Of a stretch of DNA of 64,000 nucleotides, positions 11,664-21,300 are shown piece by piece (position 1 is the first letter of the stretch; every line of letters begins with the position of its first letter). The stretch is from Lactifluus volemus (Eukaryota; Basidiomycota; Agaricomycetes; Russulales; Russulaceae): positions 1 through 64,000 of the forward strand of contig WTXI01000181.1 in the NCBI GenBank assembly GCA_022376515.1, given 5' to 3'. Made by a program: the position numbers and the translations under genes. The notes beneath the pieces are model-generated. The model made no database searches. It saw only the letters and a program-made list of their open reading frames with translations, and was not told the DNA's origin.

Positions 11664-13167
11664 TAGACTGTCCGGGGGCCGGGCCGGGCCAGGGCCACCC
11701 CCATTTTGCCCGGCCCTGGCCCTGGCCCTCAGGGCCGGTCCGCTCTGCAGTTGGCCCTGGCCCTTGGAGGGCCAGCATTAGCTGGCCCTGGCCCGACCCG
11801 GGGCCGGCCCGGGGCCGACCCGGCCCTACCCCTTAAAAAAAATAATCAGTCAATTAATTAATTTCAGTAAAAGTTTCTCACACTTGCTTGCATAATCAAC
11901 TCACAGCTACTTTCGGACAATTGTACACGCCGGGATTTGAACTCTCGACCAGTGCATACAAAAATTAAGGCTCTTGGACAGTTTACCACTACACCATACA
12001 AGCTCAATCATTTTTTTCCCCATAGCGTATCTTAAACAATTGTTCTGCCTCGCCCGTCGTCACTTAGTCAACTCGACCTTTTTGCCTTTTCACGCCCCCT
12101 CTAGCCTGCTTTCTGTCACCGCCATCGTACCACCATCGCCCCTCTCGCTCCCTTTCTGTCGTCGCCATCTCCCGCCCTCTGTCTTCGCCCCTCTCGCGCC
12201 CTCTGTCGCTTGCATCGCGTGCACTCGCGTCCGTTTATTGCCGCTACCGCTCGCCCTCGCCGCCACCACCGCTCGTCCTCTGTTGTCGCTACCGCTCGCC
12301 CCATGTCGTCGCCACCGCTCTGTTGATTATCTGTTAGCATGGTAAATGCCGGTGCGTTATGACTTTTTCTTTGACTTCTCACACTAATCTTTTTTTTTTT
12401 CATTCCCCTTTTCGTCCCCCTGCATCCCCTTTGAGGGATGGCCTCCCCCAGCCGCTGGCACTGAGGGGGGTCGTTACGCGTGGACATTCGACGGCGTCAC
12501 CGTCGCTCGGACGTCGCTTTTGCGACCGTCCGACGCTTGACGCCTGCGACTGGGACACTCGCGTGACGTCTCCCCAAAGTCTTGCCTGGGTTCCCCACAC
12601 TGCGCCACCTGCCATCTCCCCTCGCCACCGTTGCCGTGGCCGCTGCTACCCCGACCCCGCCGCCGCCATCCAGACGCTGTCGCCCCTGCCCTGACGCCGC
12701 CGCCTCTGACGCCGCTCTGCCGTCGCTACTGCTGCCCTGACGCCGCAGCCCTGCCGTCGCTGCTGCTGCCCCGATGCCGCCGCCACTGCCTCGCCGTCGC
12801 TGCTGTGTTCCCGCCATCGCTTTTGCTGCCCCGACGCCGCCGCCACTGCCGCGCCGCCCCTGCCGTCGCTGCTGCTGCCCCGACGCCGCCGTCACTGCCC
12901 CGCCACCCCTGCCGCTGCCCCGACGCTGCTGCCCCGACGCCGCCGTTGCGGCGCCACCCTGCAGCCCCGCCCTCGCAGCCTCCCTATGGGTAGGGCCAGC
13001 AGGGCCGGCCCCGGGCCGACCCTAAGGGGCCGGTCGTAAAGCTCTCCGGCCCTGGCCCTGGAAATAAGGGCAGGGCCACCCTGGTGCTGGCCCGGCCCTC
13101 AAGGGCCAGCAAATTGCTGGCCCGGCCCTAGGGCCAACGAGGGCCGGCCCGGCCCCCGGACAGTCTA
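11664..13167. mobile_element. hAT-like non-autonomous DNA transposon, 1,504 bp
   Basis: The ends are perfect inverted repeats of about 24 bp starting TAGACTGTCCGGGGGCCGGG, flanked by an 8-bp target duplication. Both features are typical of the hAT superfamily. Subterminal parts are packed with GGCCCTGGCC/GGGCCGGCCC motifs in both orientations, a common hAT subterminal pattern. The interior (12020-12970) is C-rich low-complexity DNA on the plus strand (many GCCGCC/CTGCCGC runs). Its open frames are compositional, and no transposase motif is visible, so the element needs a transposase from elsewhere. It is absent at the same position of the duplicated block B (about 30875), which gives an exact empty site. 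It also contains a tRNA-like stretch (see 11921-11999). Confidence 0.88.
11921..11999 (-). ncRNA. tRNA-like sequence inside the hAT-like element (weak)
   Basis: On the minus strand the sequence has an A-box-like TGGTGTAGTGGTAAAC and a B-box-like GAGTTCAAATCC at tRNA spacing. A possible acceptor stem (TTGTATG with TGTACAA, including two wobble pairs) and an anticodon stem (CAAGA with TTTTG) can be drawn. The T stem pairs poorly, and the anticodon loop has eight bases rather than seven. It may be a decayed tRNA, a captured tRNA fragment or the head of a tRNA-derived SINE. I would not call it a working tRNA. Confidence 0.3.
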
Positions 13168-13175
13168 GAGATAAC
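13168..13175. repeat. Target site duplication, right (hAT-like element)
   Basis: GAGATAAC directly after the right terminal inverted repeat (GGACAGTCTA), matching 11656-11663. Confidence 0.9.
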
Positions 13176-13686
13176 AGACTTGTTCGTCTGAAAAGCCTTT
13201 CTTCCATGGGTATATCGTCTCAAACGAGACGACTTGTGGTTCGAGCTGTTGCCAGTAGAGGGATGAGTCGGTTGACAATCCTTGGTTCAGTAACTTTTCG
13301 TCGCCTTTTGTTTTAGGTCCCATGATCGCATGATAGGTGATAACGGTGTATCACCATCTCCGGCTTTCTCGGTGGCTTTAGCTCTTCCCACTGGCAGTCC
13401 ATGGCATTCCAGGAGAAGAGAAGTGGTATTGAGTACTATATTACAAATCATCCTTCCGGTATCAGACTAGGTGTCTATACAATTGGAAATTCTACTGTAG
13501 AGGAAGACAACCAAGATAACGACCTGATCACCGGTAACCAAAGAAAAAATTGTGATAGTGGTATCACATTTATTGAATTGACTTACGGCTGCGACTCGGA
13601 GGCGGCCCAATCGGATACGAATCACCCGGCCAGAGGCGGTCCGTGCGGGAAGTTCGTCACGAATAGATCTATCGGCCGATCCCGGT
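13176..13686. repeat. Duplicated block sequence, no clear gene (pairs with 30883-31410)
   Basis: This region is almost identical to 30883-31410. It contains a 110-codon plus-strand open frame (13401-13733) that overlaps the 3' end of the minus-strand remnant at 13687. In the other block the frame is altered by a small insertion near 31260. No domain is visible, so I do not call it a gene. Confidence 0.4.
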
Positions 13687-14562
13687 CTACATATCCTCAC
13701 TCAGATAGACCAATCGAAAGCCGCGTGCGTTGAACGGTCGTGGTTCGCTGGATCCTGTTCCGCCGGCCTGCTCGACCAAACTAGCATGGCCTTTAAGGAA
13801 CGAGATGAATACGGGCAGCGAGATTACTGCGTCGGACATGACAAGCGCATAACGCTCCGTCTTATCAAACAAATACATCTCTTCTTTCGTGCACGAGTCG
13901 ATCGAGAAGCCCAACGAGGATGAGGTGTACCCGTCTTCGTCTCGCGCTACGGGGTAGTGGAGAGGCGCCCACACGGACACCTGCAGTGTCGTAAAATACT
14001 CCTTGATGACGCATAATATGTGCTTGTTCTCCCCTGTAGGCTACACAAACAAACCATCGTGAGCGAGTCAATCAACTTATGCGCTGATACGTACATAGTC
14101 GATGTTTTCGTAGATGGCGAGGCAAGTCAAGTTTGGGGCTTTATTAGCAAACGCCCAGAGGACACGCGATGTCGACGGATACTGTACTCAGTCAGGGTTT
14201 TTGACGCGTAAGCGTCAAGCACTTGAAGTTCGGACTGACGCTGCGTAGAGATTGCGCCGTGAGCGTCACTAAACCGCATATCGTACCAAAGCACCATTGG
14301 CTGCGATTTCTCCCGCCCCACGTAACACACGAGGATGTCTGGCGAGATGCGCCAGATACCAGCCCATCAGGGACGCGTCCGAGGTGCCGAGGCGCATTCG
14401 GTCGTCATCCAGATAGCCGCCGTGTTCGAACGCGGCAAGTTGAGGCTGCTTAGCGAGCCATTGAGAAAGCAGTTCTGACCATGTGAAGACACACGCAAGA
14501 CGCTCCAGCTTGAACAGACAGTCGCGGAGTATCCGGATGGAGTTGTGGTCACCACCAGCCAT
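13687..14562 (-). pseudogene. F-box/LRR-like C-terminal remnant (block A)
   Basis: Minus-strand segments look coding but do not join into one frame. One (14562 down to about 14330) contains RILRDCLFKLERLACVFTW, LLSQWLAKQPQLAAFEHGGY and SDASLMGWYLA. The next (about 14345-14127) contains DILVCYVGREKSQPMVLWYD in another frame. The last starts after an acceptor near 14036 (ENKHILCVIKEYFTTLQVSVWAPL) and reads to the stop at 13687 (GFRLVYLSEDM). The pattern of a short helical segment followed by QWLAKQPQL/FEHGG is like the C-terminal LRR-type part of the large basidiomycete F-box families; this is tentative. No F-box is seen upstream. A matching copy is at 31411-32297, where the 97-residue last segment is unchanged. 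Confidence 0.4.
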
Positions 14563-15503
14563 GGATGCTCGCCCTTGACGATTGTGTATGGAGGGAGAAA
14601 ACCGGAGAAAGCGGGTCTGACCAGAGAGGGGGGTTAGGGTTAGTATGAAGGAGGCATCCACGTGTCCGGACTTCCTGCCAGTGCGCCGATACCGCAATAT
14701 GGGAGTATGGGAGAGACGAGTAAGAGGAATAAAGCATGGGGTAAGTGAGGGAATTGCCTGCAACATGATTGTTGTTCATTCGTTGCCTCCCCAGTGCCAT
14801 TTTGTAATTGCCCCGGCGTTCGTGATAAATTTTAATCTATAACCGATAACTAGTATGCGATGTGATACTCCTGCATGGGCGATTCGGACCCATACACTGG
14901 CAAGGAAAAGGAATCATGTGGACTTTTGATATTTCCTGTCGAATATCGCCTGCACTTCGCATTGCAAGCAAGCCTGAGGTAACACACCGTAACACTGATG
15001 TACGCATGTCACTCTGGTAGACGAAAAAGATTTGTAGCCCTTCAACATGGTGTAGGTTCATTGCCCAGCTTGTTGGGATCTATGCAATTCTAACTGACAG
15101 ATCACACTGAGGGCAACACAGACCGGAGCGCATCAGAGGGTCTGAAGGACTTGGAGCTTTCCATGGCAGAGGATGAAGACTGACACTGCGTAGGGCAGTG
15201 AACCAGGTTGCGGGGTGGTTGGGTTACACATAGATGGCATGCCAGTGACGCTGGAGTGCGTTGATTATGAAGGAATATTAAGCTTTGATAATGTGCAAAT
15301 GAGGGGAAACAGGGACACACAGGTGACACAAGAAAATGTCGGACCCTGGATCTGGCAGAAAGGCAAACCCCGGTATCCAAAAGAGGATACGGACACGTGG
15401 TTTCTGACACGTGATTGCTTGAAGCGCGCAACGTGGATTGACGTCCGTAAAGAGGTCGTATTTATAGTACTTTTTTTCGAGAAAACAGTGCATAAAACAG
15501 AGT
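14563..15503. repeat. Duplicated intergenic sequence between block A and NLR B
   Basis: No gene is seen. The sequence pairs with 32298-33193. It includes ATAAATTTTAATCTATAACCGATAACTAGTATG and the downstream NLR module at 15205-15503 (ACATAGATGGCATGCCAGT...). A short GGGGTTAGGGTTAG lies at 14629-14642. The last part is the 3' flank of NLR B. Confidence 0.5.
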
Positions 15504-16216
15504 CTATCCAGATAAACTATGAACATGTACCGTAGTCCAATTCGATCCATGTACAAAGTTTGACAAATCAAGCCAAGTTTCGTGTCTGCCTGCAATCCAT
15601 ACTGTGTTAGCTCTATGAAAGTATGTCCGGTGAATCTGGGGGATCCATAACAGAAGTTCACCCTCTTTGCCACACATCCACCCATCATTGTTGACCAAAA
15701 ACTCGTTCATAAAATCGATCTTCTCAGTATCCTCCATTCTGACCTTCTTCACACGCATCGTGCGATCTTGTGAGGCTGTGGCTCGGATGTGTTGCCCGTC
15801 CGGTGAGTGTGCAACATGTTCAGAGTCGACCGATGTAGTGAATCCAGGAATTGGGCTTGCTACCTCTCCGAGTCCTGATGGGGCATCCCACATGCGAATT
15901 GTGTGATCTGCTGAGGATGAGGCTATGTGCTTCCCATCTGGTGAGAATGCGGCACATAACACTGCATCAGTGTGTCCAATAAATGGGGGAGCTATAGCCT
16001 CTCCTGTTGCGACATCCCACAGGCGAATCGTACGATCATCCGAGGTCGAGATGATACACTGCCCGTTTGGTGAAAATGCAACAGAGCGGACTCGGAGGGA
16101 GTGTCCAGTAAATGGGCCTGCTATGACCTCCCCTGTTGCGGTATCCCACACACGAATCGTGTGGTCGAACGAGGCCGAAGCAATGTGCTTCCCATCTGGA
16201 GAGAATGCAACAGATG
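15504..16216 (-). pseudogene. NLR copy B, 3' part (end of repeat 12 to C-terminus)
   Basis: This is the C-terminal end of NLR copy B: WD40 repeats from within repeat 12 (SVAFSPDGKHIASASFDHT) through repeat 14, then the conserved tail (GWMCGKEGELLLW ... NFVHGSNWTTVH) and the stop at 15504. The frame is open through this part. It is cut off from the rest of the gene by the LINE at 16217-23761 and continues at 23762. Reading into the LINE gives a meaningless extension with a Met at 16298. Without an upstream coding region it should not give a functional protein. Confidence 0.9.
16202..16216. repeat. LINE target site duplication, left
   Basis: AGAATGCAACAGATG before the LINE is repeated at 23762-23776 after the A tail (the first A may belong to the tail). 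Uninterrupted NLR copies have one copy, for example GAGAATGCAACAGATGTAACA near 33893. Confidence 0.93.
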
Positions 16217-16861
16217 GGGGGGGACCTTGAACCCGGACCACCACCATGGTTTGGAAATCCTCCGCTTCGGCGAAGGCGAGGTTGAGAAAGAGATACAACT
16301 CACTCTCGGAGACAAAACCCGCCCCCCCCAGGAGACGACCCCTCCAGAAACGAGTAAATCAGACCCACCACAGACCTAAGAGAACTGCACGGGCGACCCC
16401 CATAGCCACCCAGATGACCCACACAACCCCCCTAACGGGCCACAACATAGATAATGACCCCCCCCCTGTAGTAGCCACCCGAAATAAATCCCTATACATA
16501 GAACGCTAAGCCCGAACCCCCCCAAAGAACCAACTGTTAAACCCCAACACAAATCCCGAAAACCAACCCCCTGAAACCTGTTAGGTACACCTTCTAAAAC
16601 GGAAACCACCCGCCCCTGACGACCCACACCAAACGCTACAACAACCTAACCAACCCACCCCAAACCACACCAACATGGAAGAGACCTCCCTCCCCCCGCA
16701 GACCAATTCCAAAACCGAAAGAGAGCCATCTCCGAGTCCCTCTCGGAACAAACCCCGAAGAGATCGAATGATCCCCCCCAACCCCTCCAACCCTACACAA
16801 TCCACACGACTCACTTCCTAAGGGAAACCGGAAGCAAATCCCCACCTCAGCCCCCCTCCCC

Positions 16862-18103
16862 ATGCGAGGAAGCCCTCCTAAGGAAGAACCCCCCACAGAA
16901 AACCCTCAGTCTCTGGAACATACCTCCCCCCTCGACATGACCCTAGACATGACCCCAGACAGAGTCCCACCCGCCACCCCCCAAAGCAACCAAGCAAGCG
17001 AGATACCCCAGCCAGCACACGAGGCGGAAAACCCAGCAGACCCTGGAAACGAAGAGATGCTAGCCAGACTAGCAGTAATTTCCGGCAACGACTCCAACAC
17101 CGCCCACGAGGCAAGGAAATCCCACCCGAGAGACCGCTACCTAGACATGGAGATGCCAGACATACACGACATACATCCAATGGGACCCCTAGAGGACATC
17201 CCACAAGACCAAATCAAAGCATGGACCCGACAAAAATCAACGGGCAAAATCATAGCTCGCCCATTTGGCCCCCAAGTCCACGCCATAGGAAACCACAACG
17301 AAATTGCGAACGACCTCCTAACAGCAATCAAAGAGATCACAGAGGCCAACCACATCTCCATTGGCCAACCCACCAAAGTCCAAAAAACCCACAGCAGGGC
17401 GAGAGCCCCGATGGCGTTCCTGATACACGGCATATCCGCCAACGACGCCGTACTCCTCACCGGGAGGAAAGTCTGGGCAGGCCCCAATATAGCCTTCGAA
17501 GCGATCCCTTTCCCAACACCAAGACCCTCATACCTCTTCACGCTAAGAGGCCTAGCAACCAGCTCGGAGGAAAATATCAAGAACCTAGTCCTCGACACCT
17601 GGAAGGACCCCATCTCGATTGCCTTCTTTGATGAAGTAGTCTCCAAGTTCCCAGTACAGTTCAGCATCCCGCTTAGCCAAGAAATAGTAAACTTCGTTGA
17701 ATCCATACAAATAAAACGAGTGGACATCAAACAAGAAGGCGGACGCGACGACCCGCACTTTAACATTTACACAAACAGCGCACTACTCTCCTCGGTCGAA
17801 ATCTGGATGGACACCTGCAACTTCTTCCGCAACCGCTGCTACCTTTCCCCCACTCTTGGAAGCGGCACCATCAAATCGGACTGTTTCTACTGCCCCCTCT
17901 GTCATGGCAAAGACCACCCGCTAGGCCTATGCCCCTTCCCCAAACTCCCGGGATGGAAAAACGTCATGAAATCCCTCCAAACCGAAAATAGACGCTACAA
18001 CGACCGCCCCGCCCGTGCGAGACGATCCCTCCCCTACTCCGAACCACCCCGCGCCGGAAGGCCCCCCCCCAGGAGAGGAGGACATAGAGCTGCCCCGTAC
18101 TAA
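16862..18103 (+). CDS. LINE ORF1: gag-like RNA-binding protein
   Basis: This 413-residue protein should bind the element's RNA and form the ribonucleoprotein needed for retrotransposition. The N-terminal third is proline-rich and low-complexity. A folded middle region follows (about residues 110-330, including AFLIHGISANDAVLLTGR and SYLFTLRGLATSSEENIK). A CCHC zinc knuckle sits near residues 344-357 (CPLCHGKDHPLGLC, spacing C-x2-C-x4-H-x4-C). The C-terminus is basic and rich in Arg/Pro (RARRSLPYSEPPRAGRPPPR). I chose the start at 16862 as the first Met of the long frame. An upstream 87-codon frame (16246-16509) in the 5' UTR has no recognisable domain. ORF1 and ORF2 are in different frames and do not overlap. 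Confidence 0.85.
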   Translation: MRGSPPKEEPPTENPQSLEHTSPLDMTLDMTPDRVPPATPQSNQASEIPQPAHEAENPADPGNEEMLARLAVISGNDSNTAHEARKSHPRDRYLDMEMPDIHDIHPMGPLEDIPQDQIKAWTRQKSTGKIIARPFGPQVHAIGNHNEIANDLLTAIKEITEANHISIGQPTKVQKTHSRARAPMAFLIHGISANDAVLLTGRKVWAGPNIAFEAIPFPTPRPSYLFTLRGLATSSEENIKNLVLDTWKDPISIAFFDEVVSKFPVQFSIPLSQEIVNFVESIQIKRVDIKQEGGRDDPHFNIYTNSALLSSVEIWMDTCNFFRNRCYLSPTLGSGTIKSDCFYCPLCHGKDHPLGLCPFPKLPGWKNVMKSLQTENRRYNDRPARARRSLPYSEPPRAGRPPPRRGGHRAAPY

Positions 18104-18329
18104 ATCCCCCCAATAAAATCAGATACCTACATACCTAGAACAAATGTACATAGCCAAAATTAAACTACCCCAACTCAGTCCCCCAATAAACAATCACCCC
18201 CAAACCTAAGGTACTCACACGCAAACAACCGAGACAACCCCAACCCACTTACCCGAATACCAACACCCCGCCGCCGCATCCCCCCACGTAGAGAACCCAG
18301 ATACTTAGAATAAACAAATATACTCTGCT

Positions 18330-21300
18330 ATGACCCCAGAAGGAGACAACCTTCACCGCGAACACCACGCGATAAATGACCCTAGCCCAGCGGACGACAA
18401 TCCCATAACAACGGGCCTCACCCTCAGAACCACCCATGACCCACACTATAACGGACTCACAAGTCCTCAAGCGAGACGACAATCTCCCCCTAAAAAAAGA
18501 ACCCAGAACCCCAGAACAACCCGCACAAACACACAACCAGAAGCCCCCAACACGCACCACGCCCACCCCACCCCACCCCTCTCAACAAACCCAAGAACAA
18601 ACCGCAACCAACGGAGCCCAACCCCACGACAAATCACGAATGATGACAACCACCCTAGCACCCACGCAGCAAATAACCACACCCCACGAAACCCCACCGG
18701 ACCCTCGCGAACCCCCCCCAAGAAAGGAATGAGGAAAAGGGCAAATATTAAGATAGCCTCACTAAACATGAACGGCCTCCATGTGGGCAACGAAAACAGG
18801 AATACATATGAGAAATGGTCAGAAATCAACTCCACACTAAAAAATGAAAGAATCGGAATCTTAGCACTACAAGAAACACACCTAGACAGCCCTCTCACCT
18901 CCGAAATCCAAGATATCTTCCGCAAAAGACTCCAAATAATCAACTCAGAAAGTGACCTCACCCCGAGAGCAACAGCCGGAGTCGCGTTTGTAATCAACAA
19001 AGACCTCGTCGACATACAATCCATAGAAACACGCTCCCTAATACCCGGCCGAGCGCAGTACCTCAGAATCAAATGGTGTGATCAGGAGGAAACGAAAATA
19101 ATAAACATATACGCACCAAACCGAAAACCAGACCACGAACCCTTCTGGCAAACTGTAGACGCGCAACGCACCCGCTTCCGACTCCCAAAACCAGACTTCA
19201 TGGTGGGAGATTTCAACCTAACAGAAGATCCAATCGACAGAGCCCCAGCGAAACTAGATGACACAGGCGCCACAGATGCCCTAAGAACCATAAGACAGAA
19301 ACTTGAGATAGTAGACCAGTGGAGACACGACTTCCCCAACTCCAGAGAATACACTTACCGCGCCACACACAACGGAATGCAAATAAAATCTAGACTAGAT
19401 AGAATATACGCCGCGAAAACGAAAACAAAACACACCTTTGACTGGCACATAGGCCCCAGCACGGTCCAGACCGACCACTGGCTAGTCTCTGTCCGCTTCG
19501 CCCCTAAAGACGCAACACACATCGGCAGCGGAAGGTGGTCATGGCCCCTATCAGCCCTCAGCGACAATAAACTGCTCGACAGGGTTGAAAGGAGAGGTAG
19601 ACGCCTAGAAAACGAACTAGAGAACCTAAACCAAGTAAACAGAGAAACAAGTAACGCGCAGACCCTTTGGCTGCAATTCAAAGACGACATCACAAACCAA
19701 GCAAAGGTCCTCTCATGCATCGCCCACCACAGAAGAAAGACCGAAATAAACAACCTTAACAGAGACAGAGAAGAGATACTCCAGAGCGAAGACTTTGACC
19801 AGAACCCCAAACTCCACTGGGAGGAAGCACTCCTCGCCAACAGAATATCACACCTCGAACGCGTCAACAGCGCCAACCAGAGAGCAAAGCTAGCATCGAA
19901 AATAACACTGCATGGAGAAAAACTAGGTACAACATGGGCCAACATCCATAAATCAAAAACACCAAAATCCGCCATCATCCGCCTACAAACCCGAAACACA
20001 ACCCCAAGACATTTTGAAACCAACTCGAAAAAGATGGCATCCCTCGCTAGGGACTACCATGAGCAACTACAATTAAAAGACATACACTGCTTCAATAACG
20101 AGTCAGAAAAACGCGATGCCGAACGTACCATCCTACAACAAATCCCCAACGCCCAAAAACTGCATCCCTCCGACGCAACCCCCATGGAAAACGATATAAC
20201 CCAAGAACAAGTGAAAACAGCCCTCAAAAGAGCAAAAAACGGCTCAGCGCCTGGCCCAGACGGCTGCCCAAACGAACTCTGGAAAACCCTAAACAAAAGA
20301 TACGAGCGTACCATAAAGCTCAGGAAACCTGGATTTAATATAATAAAAGTACTCACAACACTATTCCAAGACATACAAGCCCATGGCGTAACGCCCCAAA
20401 GCAACTTCGCCGACGGCTGGATGTGCCCAATCTACAAAAAGAAAGATAGGACAGAAATAGAAAATTATCGCCCGATCACCCTGTTAAACACAGACTACAA
20501 ACTACTCACCAAAACACTAGCGCTCCAACTCACACCAGGAATAGGCCGACTGATACACAAAGACCAAGCGGGTTTCATCCCTGGCAGGTCTATCTTCAAC
20601 CACATAAGACTGACCAAAGTCATGACAAAGTATGCCGAAATGACGAAAGAAAACGGAGCCGTGATAGCGCTAGACCAAGAGAAGGCGTATGACAAAATAA
20701 TACATACGTACCTGTGGAACACCCTAGAAGCCTTCAACATTCCGCCCCGCTTCCGAAACACAATCAGATCCCTATACGAAAACGCGAAGACAACCGTGAC
20801 CATCAATGGCAAGACGAGCGAACCATACCAGGTGACTAGAGGCGTCAGGCAAGGCGACCCCCTATCATGCTTCCTGTTCGACCTAGCAATAGAACCCATG
20901 GCCTGCATGATCAGAAACAACGCGGCACTAAGAGGTTTCGAGATCCCAAACACCGCGTCCCACCTAATAGTCAACCTCTTCGCGGACGACACTGTCGTAT
21001 ACCTCAGAGAGAGCGACGACTTTGAAGAACTGCAAAATACACTGAATAAATGGTGTAAGTCCTCAGGAGCGAGATTCAACATAGAAAAAACAGAAATCCT
21101 ACCAATTGGCACGGAGGACCATCGCAACAGAGTCGCCAGAGAGAGAACGCTATCCCCCAACCAACGCCCCATAGACCCAAACATACGCATAGCCAAGACG
21201 GGAGAAGCAATAAGATCCCTCGGCGCATGGATCGGTTACAACACAGACGACGCAAAACCATGGGAACCCGTCCTAGACAAAATTAAAAGTGAACTAAGTA

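Noticed and set aside
12116..13025. Several 60-130 codon frames inside the hAT-like element
   Set aside because: They are low-complexity Ala/Arg/Pro/Gly products of C-rich DNA, open in many frames at once, without transposase motifs.
14629..14642. GGGGTTAGGGTTAG, possible interstitial telomere repeat (also near 32366)
   Set aside because: Only about two repeat units, and part of an ordinary duplicated sequence.
16376..17204. Minus-strand frames of 60-110 codons over the LINE 5' UTR and ORF1
   Set aside because: The LINE sense strand is poor in T, so antisense stops are rare. The Gly/Leu/Ser-rich products have no domain.
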